A stretch of 64,000 nucleotides of DNA from assembly GCA_020205615.1 (NCBI GenBank), contig CM035169.1:15507258-15571257 (forward strand). Direction: 5' to 3'. This DNA comes from Panax quinquefolius. Its lineage: Eukaryota; Streptophyta; Magnoliopsida; Apiales; Araliaceae. The notes beneath the pieces are model-generated. The model saw only the letters and a list, made by a program, of their open reading frames with translations, made no database searches and was not told the origin of the DNA. Below are positions 47,700-57,379 of this stretch, piece by piece (position 1 is the first letter of the stretch; each line of letters opens with the position of its first letter). The position numbers and the translations under genes were made by a program.

Positions 47700-48485
47700 G
47701 TTAGGTATAATCATAACCGTAAATGAATACATGATTATCTTTGGTAGTAGTGCATGGATAATTGTGGTCGTGATACTAATGAATACACGATTATCTTTGG
47801 TAGTAGTGCATGGATAATTGTGGTCGTGATACTAATGAATACACAATTATCTTTGGTAGTAGTGCATGGATAATTGTGGTCGTTGATACTAATGAATACA
47901 CAATTATCTTTGGTAGTAGTGCATGGATAATTTGTGGTCGTGATACTAATGAATACACAATTATCTTTGGTAGTAGTGCATGGATAATTTGTGGTCGTGA
48001 TACTAATAAATACACGATTATCTTTGGTAGTAGTGCATGGATAATTTGTGGTCGTGATACTAATGAATACACGATTATCTTTGGTAGTAGTGCATGGATA
48101 ATTGTGGTCGTGATACTAATGAATACACGATTATCTTTGGTAGTAGTGCATGGATAATTTGTGGTCGTGATACTAATGAATACACGATTATCTTTGGTAG
48201 TAGTGCATGGATAATTGTGGTCGTGATACTTAATGAATACACACGAGCTTATCTTTGGTAGTAGTGCATGGATAATTTGTGGTCGTGATACTAATGAATA
48301 CACGATTATCTTTGGTAGTAGTGCATGGATAATTTGTGGTCGTGATACTAATGAATACACAATTATCTTTGGTAGTAGTGCTTGGATAATTTGTGGTCGG
48401 ATATTAATGAATACACAATTATCTTTGGTAGTAGTGCGTGGATAATTTGTGGTCGTGATCTTAATGAATATCCTTGGCACGTAGT
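47700..48485 (+). repeat. ~57-bp tandem array in B, about 13 copies
   Basis: The unit contains ATCTTTGGTAGTAGTGCATG, then GATAATTTGTGGTCGTGATA, then CTAATGAATACACGATT. Copies are nearly identical, unlike the diverged array in D. Because 57 is a multiple of three, open frames of 229 and 115 codons arise on the two strands. They are repeats and not proteins. Confidence 0.9.
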
Positions 48486-48900
48486 GCGGGGATGATTCGA
48501 TGATATGGATTAATTATTGAAATTTGAGTCTCGTGAATGAAATATTAATTCTGGATGTGGTAAAAGTCATCTTTGGTAGTAGTGCATTGATAGACTTGGT
48601 ATGATTATGACCAAGGATTATTCGGTATAATCATGGCCGTAATTGAAAACACGAATATCCTTGGCGATTGGTGCATGGATAATTCATGGTCGTGATATAC
48701 TTATTAAGTCAAGGTCTCGGCATTATTGGTTTCTGATTTGTATATCTTTAGCTTTGTAGTGCAAAGATGAATTGTTAATGAATAGCTTTGGCGATTTCAA
48801 AGATGAATTTAATATTTTTAAGCGATAAAGGTATTCAAGGTATCCTCATCTCTTTATCATACCAGTATCGTACTCTAATTTCGAGGGCTTAAATTCCATA
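48486..48900 (+). other. 3' internal tail of B
   Basis: Non-coding. It is similar in reverse complement to D 26193-26590, including AAAGATGAATTGTTAATGAA. It leads to CGAGGGCTTAAATTCCATAA and the polypurine tract. Confidence 0.6.
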
Positions 48901-48911
48901 AGGAGGGAGAT
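48901..48911 (+). other. Polypurine tract of element B
   Basis: AGGAGGGAGAT directly before the 3' LTR start TGTGAGACCCC. Confidence 0.8.
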
Positions 48912-51301
48912 TGTGAGACCCCAGTTTTTATTAATAAAGATTTAAATTTTGTCGAAATAATTTTTTAATATTATGGTGTGAATTTGAGATAATATTATAG
49001 TTGTGGGTAGTATTTATAAATTTTTCAAAGTATCAAGTGGTTATATTATATTCGATTGGTGGGGAATATTAGGTTTAGCGGGGAATATTCAAATGCAACT
49101 ACTCAATCATTGGTGGACCTCATTAATGTAATTATCGGATTGATTGAAAAGCGACAAAAATATTTTTTTAAAATAACGGCGGAAGTTTTACCGTTGATCT
49201 TATTGAACTACTTCGGTAGTAAAAGTACGATGTCGTGTGGATTCATAGTAGCACACGGTATTGATTATTGATGCCTATGTGAGAAGTCACTCGGTTTGAT
49301 TCCATTATTGTCGATTAATAATATGAATTATTATAGCGATAATGACGTTTTATTTTATTCAGTATTATTAACGTAATAAAAGCGAAACATCTTTTTATAT
49401 AAAATAGAATACTTTATTAAAGTTATTACATAAATAGAATATATTATATTTTATTATGCATAGTGTTGCATAGTGTTTTGCATAGTATTGCATAGTGTTT
49501 GCATAGTAAAATATTTTTATATAAATAGAATATATTATATTTTATTTAAAAGATTTTCTTTAAATATGGACCGTCGATTAAAGTAAATCAATACGACCGT
49601 TTATGGATTAATTACTATGCATTCCATTTTCTTATAAATAGAAGCTCATTCCTTCATTATTTTCTTACGAATTCATTGAAACTCAGAGAGAAATTATAGA
49701 GAGAAGCTATAGAGAGAAAAAATAGAAAGAAGAAGAGTATTACTTCTACTTCACTACTTCTTATATTCAGGTTCTTTTACGGTAGGGGTGTTATTCTTTC
49801 TTCTTGAAGAGAACTTCATTATTCCATTCATTATTATTACATTGGAATAACTTTGTAAAAGTGGCGTACCCTATACATAACCTTGTGATACGCCAGCATA
49901 CCCTATACTTGGTGAAATCCTTATGTTATTCCATTCTTATTTGTTACATTGGAATAACTTTGTATACGTGATTTACCTATACTTGGTGACATTCTTCATT
50001 ATTACATTTGGAACATCCTCATGCATGTGTTTTACACCGACACGGTTCCGCTTTTTATTATTCATTGGAACATCCTGCATGTGTTTTACACCGACTGGTT
50101 CCGCTTTATCATTCTGTTGGAATATCCTATCCGTGTGTTTTTACACCGGATCCGGTTCCATCTTTATTATTCTGTTGGAACATCCCGTCGGTGTGAATTT
50201 CACCGACTGGTTTCGTTATTATTATTCTCATTGGAATAACTTTTATACATCATGCAATCTACCGCATGCATGGTGATTTCTTTTGTTATTCCATTCTTTA
50301 TTATACCCGGTTGGTTAAAACTTTGACTTATATACTCCATGAAATTAGTAGAATATCCTTGATATTTGCGTTTCATCCAAATATCTTTTCACGGAAATAT
50401 TCTTCTCGATCATTCTTGAATTTTACTCTATAAACAAAGATTATGTTGACAATTTGGGCGTTAATAATTCATGGAGTAAATAATTCTTGAACTTGTTTTA
50501 TTGAATTATTATGTCATTGTCATCATCCTCATGTTATATTATGTTATCTTTGGCTTACGTCATAGATGAACTTAGTATGATTATGACCGAGGATCATTCG
50601 GTATAATCATGACTTGATATAAATGATGTGACAAAAGTTCTCGATGGCACTGTAATGCACGGTGATGGATAGTTTTGGTATGATTATGACCGGGGGTGAT
50701 TCGGTATAGTCATGACCATTGATAACTTGATGAAAATCCTTGTAGTAGTACGAGGATGATTAGATGTGGTGGTTTATTTATTAAAATTTGAGTCTCGGTG
50801 ATAAAAATTGATGAAAACCTTTTAAAACCTAAAGATAGTAGACTTTATTCTCTACTTGACTCTGTTAATGGATTGTTTATTCATTGCAGATTAAACCGGT
50901 TGTCTATTATATTTTATCGGTTTAACACTTGTTGAAGGCTAATGATAATTTATTCGCATTATCTTAGTCATAATATTTCTTCTTGGGCTAGTTGAGCTCA
51001 CCTTTTCTTTCACCGTTCTCTTGAAATGAGAACATAAATGGGACGAGTCGGGGAGCAGAAGTAATGGTCCGGAGGATAGCATTAGTAGTCCTCACTATTC
51101 GTGAAATAGTGTGATAATAGTTGTAATGAGGACTCCTTTTGAGTTTGTATAATATCTAGTAGACAAAATTTGTATTCAAACTCACGCTTTATGTCGTATT
51201 GTACACGGCAGTTTATATTAAGTAAGTTGTATTTGAATTTATGTACCATGTAAGTGGCGACCCAAAATGGGTGGCGTATACCTAATTTTGGGGCGTCCAC
51301 A
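48912..51301 (+). repeat. 3' LTR of element B
   Basis: The 2.39-kb LTR starts TGTGAGACCCCAG and ends GGGGCGTCCACA. A TATA box is at 49633-49640 and the ~57-bp array at 49820-50240. It is close to the 5' LTR but has scattered small indels. Confidence 0.85.
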
Positions 51302-53268
51302 CGTACTTTGTTTTATCCATGTTCAAAATACCTCAAAAATAATCATAGTGGTGTAAAATTCAAGAATGATCAAAACATAGATACAATCAAAGCTAGTATC
51401 CGAATAGATATTTTGGATAAAAAGAAGAAATTTTATTTTTCTATTGAATAGTGCAGATATCGTGAATAGTCTTAGTATACGTGAATAAGTAACTCAAGAC
51501 ACCAAAAGATAGAAATTTCCCAAAAATCATCTTCACGCTTCTTAATAATACTAATGAATAAGAACTCGTGAATAGTAACTCATGAATAATAACTCGTGAA
51601 TAATAACTCATGAATAAGAATCATGAAATAGTAACCCAAGCATGAAAAAGTTCTAAATTTGATAAAAAATTTCGGATCAATATTTCAAAGATAATGATAT
51701 TGAAGAAATAATATCATTTGAGAAGAAAATAACATCCCTTACCTCGAAAGATTTGTACTTCTAAATTTGGAATACGGATATAGTCTTTGAAGGAACTTGC
51801 ACTCCTAACAATACTCAAAGTATACTCAAAATACTCACAAGAATACGCTTTCGATAATATAGAGAGAAAACTTGAGTTTCGGTGTGATTTTCAATTCTAA
51901 CCTAAGCACCTTATTTATAGGAAATTCTTAGAACACCAAAGCGAAAAATTTAATAAATTAATAATATAATTATATAAATTTCCTACGCATGCCTAGAATC
52001 TGATTTCAGCCATCAAACACATGCCACATTCTAGAAAAAAGAAAGAAAAAACGTTTTTCTAATTTTAAATATTTTAAACTTCCAAAATCAATTATTTGAG
52101 ACTTGAACTTCAATAATTCTTAAAAATAGCCTTTTCATCAGAAAATTCGAATCTCAAGAGTTTTATAGGAAATTCAATTCTCTACAACTTTTCGTAAGAA
52201 AGTTTTTCCAAATTCCAAATAAAAATTGACCAAAAATCCACAAACAAGGCGATTTTACAAGCTATAATCAAATTTCGATCGATAAATGGGGTCCACCGAC
52301 ATGTTTAACATGTTTTAAACATTTATTGCAACAAAAATACTCTTCCTCCTCGTATACTCATATATCCCACATTTGTTGTAAAAATATCACCATTATTATA
52401 TATTTAAAATATAATAATACATTTAAATGAATTATCTTATCGAGAAAAGATAAAATTTCAATTTTCAACAATTGTCACATTAAAATTTTCTCCATCTATA
52501 TCCACATAAAATCAATATTTTCTTCATCATATGAATCAATAATTAATTATTCACAAATAATATTACGAGAATCACAATATTGACAACCAGGCAGGTTCCG
52601 AGAGGGGGCTTTCCAATAAAGATTTCTCCTTACTTGGCGGCATGATTAGGTAGACCAAACCTCTCCTTGAATGAACTTTCTAGACATTGCCAATAATGTT
52701 ATCTAATAATATTATTCGGATAATATGAATTATTGCTTCGATAATGAAAAATCTTGTGTAATGACAATTATTGAAACAATAAAGAATATAAAATATCAAC
52801 GCAATAATTATTGAATCAATAAAATAAAATCTTTGAGCGAGAATTACCGTAACCATTATTGAGTAAAGTGCCTTCTTACGTAAGAATCAATAATTGGTGC
52901 AATACTGGTGCTTCTTCTTGTTTTTAACCAATTTAGTATTTTAACAAGATATTAATTGATGAATAACTTCTGTTTATTATTTTAAACAACTTATATTTGT
53001 CATTTTTTCATCCAATCGCTTTCCGTTATGGGGCCCACACATGGGTCGCTTGTCAATAAATGCGAATATTTCAAACAAATTTAATATTCCACTACCAAAC
53101 GAATATTCCCTAACAACAATGAATATTTTATAACCACTTGCTTATTTTGAAGTATTTGCGTATTTTACTCTTAACTATCCACATTAATCAAATCAAACCT
53201 TACTATTTCAAAATAATAAATAGAGAAAATTAAATTTCATTAATAATAAGTTGGGGTCTTACATTTAT

Positions 53269-53336
53269 CGTGTTTACTGTGTAGGATCAGGGCGTCTTAC
53301 GTGATTAAGACGTGGCAGAAGATCCTGGCGTTAACA
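53269..53336 (+). repeat. 5' LTR of element E, right end
   Basis: Resumes after the TTTAT duplication and ends CGTTAACA. It completes the LTR begun at 41716. Confidence 0.7.
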
Positions 53337-53337
53337 T

Positions 53338-53350
53338 TGGCGCTAGAAGG
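53338..53350 (+). other. Primer-site-like sequence of element E
   Basis: TGGCGCTAGAAGG one base after the LTR end. TGGCGC is the usual start of primer sites in Tat-type gypsy elements. The tRNA was not identified. Confidence 0.6.
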
Positions 53351-54230
53351 AGGGCTTTTCAATCACAATTGTTTAACTTATTTCGGAAGATGATGAGGAG
53401 TAGAGATGGTACACGGAAGGGCGAGGCGATGGTACATTGGTTCATCAACGCCTCGTATTTCGATAAAAGGACCGTCTGGGTCCTTCTAAAAGTGCTCACG
53501 AAAGCACGGCCTCTAAGCCTGACTTCAGGAGAACTTCGTTCAAAGATCCACGGTGGAGCAGACGGAAGTTGGTTTTCAACGCCGATAAGGGCGTGATCCC
53601 GATCGTGGACGGAGTAGAAGGCTCACCGACCGGGACTCATCGGCAAAGTGGTCAAGAAGACAGAGCCGCCAAGTTGGCGAGGATGGCGAGCGAAGCGAGA
53701 TAAGGCTTTGGAGGTTACTGTTAAAACAAAGAGAAGATATAGCCGAAACAGATGCTTGGTGGATGAGTTGAGGGACGAAGCATCTAGCCATGTTCATTCC
53801 GAAAGACTTTAGTAGGCATAAAGAGATACCCCAACGGAAGGGTAAGGAGCCGGAACATTACACGTATGTATGTAGGATCGTTCTCGCATGAGGGAGGAGA
53901 TCGAAGAGCGAACACACCTTGGCTTCAAGAAGGCAATCGATGGTCGTTGGTTCACCGCATCACAAAGATGATGAGCGAAGAAGCGGTCGAGAGAAATCGT
54001 GCGAAACCCAAGAAGAGGAGTGCAAGCAAGACAACCGCTCTCATCATGAGGATGAGATCATACACCCTAGTAGATCAAGAAGTCCCACAAGGCGCGGGAT
54101 TGGCGAGGAGGGGTCGATCCATTCCAAGGTCTAACGTCGCTCGGAGAAGGAGATCTCATCTCGGCAGAAGGTGTTGATTTTACGGTAAAGGAGTTGAAAG
54201 AACTCCGAAAAGCGATTAATTTGAGGTCCA
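53351..54230 (+). pseudogene. Leader and N-terminal gag of element E
   Basis: Several short open stretches in different frames. 53866-54177 is Arg/Ser-rich near HHEDEIIHPSRSRSPTRRG. No family domain can be named here. Position and composition suggest the variable N-terminal part of a Tat gag. Confidence 0.5.
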
Positions 54231-54830
54231 ACAGTGAAGGACACTCACGGAAAGAAGGCGTCCCTTTTCCTCCGATATTCTCAAGGAGAAGCGGATATTA
54301 CCAAAAAGTTGCCTCGTATGGAAAGCTACGATGGGTCCGGAGATCCTTATGACCATAGTCGAGGCGTTCAATGGGCGATGGATTACTATGACTTCACCGA
54401 TCTTGCCAAGTGTCACACTTTTGTCCGCGACGTTGAGAAAAGACGCAAGAGGCGGTGGATGGGGACTTTACCATCGGATTCGATTTCCTCGTGGACCGAG
54501 CTTTGTGATAAGTTCCATTTTGCGTTTTGGAAGCAATAAGCAGAAGAAGGGAAAGCTTCTGTTTTCTTTAACACAGATCCGGCGGTTCACCAATGAATCT
54601 TTAGGCGATATGTAAAGAGGTTTAGGAAAGCGATCGGCGGTATCCGACCTTAATGATCTCCAAGTTGTTGGTTTGTTCCGAATGGGCTAGATCCGGTTAA
54701 GTCGGAGAAATTGGTAAGGAAGTTGATGTTTCACCATCCGAAAAGCCTAGCAGAAGCCTTTGACAAGGCGTAAGGCTATATTATTGTAGAAGAGGCTATG
54801 AATAATCGAAAAATCCTTCTCTGGGCCAAT
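54231..54830 (+). pseudogene. Gag capsid domain of element E (broken)
   Basis: Reads LPRMESYDGSGDPYDHS, then AMDYYDFTDLAKCHTF and GTLPSDSISSWTELCDKFHF (about 54313-54520). This is the typical capsid block of Tat/Ogre/Retand-type gypsy elements. After 54540 the frame is lost but the FTNESLGDM and later blocks can be followed to about 54800. Confidence 0.85.
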
Positions 54831-55480
54831 TAAAGGAGGTAGAGGTTCCCAAGGCGAGGTTGATCGGAAGAAAGAGTGGGGAAACCTGACAAGGGCGAAG
54901 GTAGTTCGAAGAAGTACAATAACTCGTGGCGGCAAGGCAGCGTCGTGCACCTGTTTTTACCCCGAAGGTTAATAAGGTCTACACCCAGTTGAATACTGAG
55001 AGGTCGGTAATTTTGGATCGGATCGAAACCGGCCTTTCTTTGAGCCACCTCGTGATAGTTACGGAGGCGGGACATGGCAACCCTCGTAAGTATTGTGGTT
55101 ATCATCAAGTCTTTGGTCGTGCATAATTAATGAGTGTTGCAATTTAAAGCATTTCGTGGAGAACAAGATTAAAAGCGGCTTCTTGATTCAATTATGTGGT
55201 GAGAAGGACCCGCCGGGATCAGCAGATTATCAATCGTGCTGCTTCAATCGGTTCAAGCACCACCCATTCAAAATGCTCCAATACCATCGCCAAGCAAGTC
55301 GTTGATGTAAAAACCGTGGGTCCGTGCAGGGGGAAGTTAGTAGGGAAGAAGAAGGGCTTATCTTGATTGGTCATGTCGGTGACGAGATGCTACCACAAGA
55401 TTGATGCACCTTTTCCGAACTGTCATATCATTTACGGATCACGGATTATCCTTGAGCCCATCGAACCGCATGAAGGGGCA
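54831..55480 (+). pseudogene. Gag to protease linker region of element E
   Basis: Broken frames. Text such as VFTPKVNKVYTQLN (about 54950-54990) and CGYHQVFGR (about 55097-55124) is the kind of sequence seen at the gag C-terminus of Tat elements. No intact zinc knuckle was found. Confidence 0.55.
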
Positions 55481-55870
55481 TTGGTGATCACAAAGGTAAA
55501 GTGGGCTCGGTGGATGTGAAACGCATGATGATAGATAACGGATCTTGGTGGACATTCTTTATGCCCATGCTTATCGGAGGATGCATCTCGATGGGCACAA
55601 AATGGAGGTCGAGGCGGGAGGCTCCTTTATATGGTTTCAAGAACGACCCGGTCGGTTGCGAGCCTTTATTGAACTCCGGTTATCTTCTAAGACGGCCCTC
55701 GGCGGTAGAGATAACGTGTAAATTTTATGTTGTGCATGTGGATTCTGAACTTTACAACGCCATCTTTGGGAAGACCCTCGTTGGCATCTCTCCAGCGATG
55801 ACCTCCATCCCACATTTCAAAATCAAATTCCCCACCTGCCGCATGGAGTAGGAGAGGTGGTGGGTGATTT
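55481..55870 (+). pseudogene. Aspartic protease of element E
   Basis: VKRMMIDNGSWWTFF carries the catalytic D-N-G-S at 55534-55545. The DNGS form, in place of DTGS, is normal for the Tat lineage. YNAIFGKTLVGISPAMTSIP (about 55757-55815), the ending block, is in the same 116-codon frame. The neighbouring frames are shifted. Confidence 0.8.
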
Positions 55871-55942
55871 AGACTGGCCCGCGATGTTATCGAATGTCGT
55901 TATTTCATCCGGAATGGGGGTCATTCGAAATGTAAAAAAACG

Positions 55943-57261
55943 ATGGCAATTGAGATCGAACCCTTCACCGAGCAGCTCGAATCAGTTGGTGATCCTCACC
56001 GAGGACGGAGGAGATTGAGTTGGTCATCGGAAGCCGGACAAGACGGTGAGGATTGGTTGGTTCGGGTCTGCGAAACTCTTGAGACGAACCTTATGGAACT
56101 CTTACGATGTTATGCGGATATTTTTGCATGGGAGCCACAAGACATGCCGGGAGTTAAGCCGAAAAGGTTCTTTGAGCATAAATTGGAGATAGATCCTTGA
56201 AGAAGCGGTTAAATCGAAGAGGCAAATATTTGCTCGGAGTGGCGAAGATCATCGATGAAGAGGTTGCGAAATTGCAAGCTGCTGACTTCATCTACGAGAT
56301 TGATTACCCAGAATGGATAGCAAATGTGGTGTTGGTGCAGAAGCAGAATGGAAAGTGGCAGGTTTGTATCGACTACACCGATCTCAACAAAGCTTGTCCG
56401 AAGGACTTTTATCCTCTGCCCCATATCGATCGACTCATCGATGCCACTTGAAGGGGTATGCATTACTAAGTTTTATGGATGCTTTTTCAGGTTATCATCA
56501 AATATCCATGTGCAAAGAAGACATTCCAAAGACAGCGTTCATTACACACCGTTCGGTGTATGCCTACAAAAAAAATGACTTTTGGCCTCATAAATGCTGG
56601 AGCTACCTACCAATGAATGATGAACTTCATCTTCGATAGGCAGCTGGGGAGGAACATAGAGGTTTATGTAGATGACATGATCGTGAAGAGTATGCAGATT
56701 CAGAAGCATTTGGACGACCTGGAGGAATGCTTTCAGACTGTTCGTTATCGGCAATTGAGACTCAATCCGGCCAAATGTACTTTCGGCCTCGGTGCTGGGA
56801 AGTTTCTGGGTTATCTGGTCAGTCAGAGGGGCATCGAGGCCAATCCGGAGAAGATCCAGGCCATTCTTGACATGAAGACTCCTCAGTCATTCAAGGACGT
56901 CCAGCGTCTGACTGGTAGGATTGCGGCTTTGAGGAGGTTCTTCGCCAAATCTGCGGAGAGATGCCTTCCTTTCTTTGACACATTGAAGGTACCAAAGAAT
57001 GCGAAGACGTTCCAGTGGACTTCGGAGTGTGAAGACGTTTTCCAAGGCATAAAGACATATCTGTCTTCTGCTCCTTTATTGGTAAAGCTTTTGCCCAAAG
57101 AAGACCTTATATTTGTACCTTGCAGCAAAGTTCATTGGCAATTGGAGCGGTGTTGGTTCGGAGATCGGTGGGGAAGCAACATCCGGTCTATTATGTCAGC
57201 CACGACCTACGAGATGCTGAAACCAAGTATCCAAATATTGAGAAATTTGCCTTTGCTTTAA
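55943..57261 (+). pseudogene. Reverse transcriptase of element E (near-complete, frameshifted)
   Basis: Blocks are ADIFAWEPQDMPGV (about 56113-56155), EVAKLQAADFIYEIDYPEW (56260-56317), IDYTDLNKACPKDFYPLPHI (about 56368-56427), LSFMDAFSGYHQI (about 56470-56508) and the catalytic YVDD (56664-56675) in a 214-codon open frame that runs through LRLNPAKCTFG to FKDVQRLTGRIAALRRFF. The signature is the Tat/Retand/Ogre branch and is clearly different from A, C and F. At least three frameshifts separate the blocks. It is the best-preserved pol segment in the window. Confidence 0.88.
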
Positions 57262-57379
57262 TAATTGCCAGTAGAAAGCTTCGACAATATTTTCAAGGTC
57301 GACTCCTGGTCATCTACACGAACCAGCCATTGAAGAAGGTGATGGGTAAGCCAGAGGTCTCGGGCAGACTAGCAGCGTG
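57120..57379 (+). pseudogene. RNase H start of element E, cut by element F
   Basis: Reads SLAIGAVLVRR, then HPVYYVSHDLRDAETKY, ALIIASRKLRQYFQGR and TNQPLKKVMGKPEVSGRLA. It stops at 57379, where the LTR of F begins. The rest of E is beyond the window. Confidence 0.85.

Larger units (their letters stand above)
43094..51301 (+). mobile_element. Non-autonomous gypsy-type element B, complete with two LTRs
   Basis: An 8.2-kb element. LTRs are 43094-45528 and 48912-51301, with a degenerate PBS near 45531-45544 and a polypurine tract at 48901-48911. It splits the reversed A-family LTR. Flanks read GGATTCAGTCT on the left and CGTACTTTG on the right, consistent with a blurred GTACT duplication. It has no gag, protease, RT core or integrase, so it is non-autonomous. 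It is the same family as D. Confidence 0.85.
42311..53263 (-). repeat. Solo LTR of family A in reverse, split by element B
   Basis: The pieces 42311-43093 and 51302-53263 together give a 2.75-kb LTR. It starts (plus view) TGTGACGCCCCAAAATAGG and ends GGGGTCTTACA, the reverse complement of the solo LTR at 490-3212. Target duplications TTTAT are perfect at 42306-42310 and 53264-53268. No internal region of family A is present. A reversed TATA box is at 51912-51919. Confidence 0.9.

Noticed and set aside
47791..48480. 229-codon open frame on the minus strand and 115- and 70-codon frames on the plus strand
   Set aside because: They are produced by a 57-bp tandem unit (a multiple of three) lacking stops by chance. 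The translated repeats match no domain and the array is non-coding in both elements.
49923..50276. 117-codon plus-strand frame
   Set aside because: Same LTR tandem unit as in element C and D LTRs; not a gene.
51302..53263. Second complete element to the right of B
   Set aside because: It is the continuation of the same reversed LTR begun at 42311, as shown by the colinear join and the TTTAT duplications.
53312..53596. 94-codon plus-strand frame starting MAEDPGVNIGARRRAF
   Set aside because: Its start lies in the LTR and it crosses the primer site of E, so it cannot be the true gag start.
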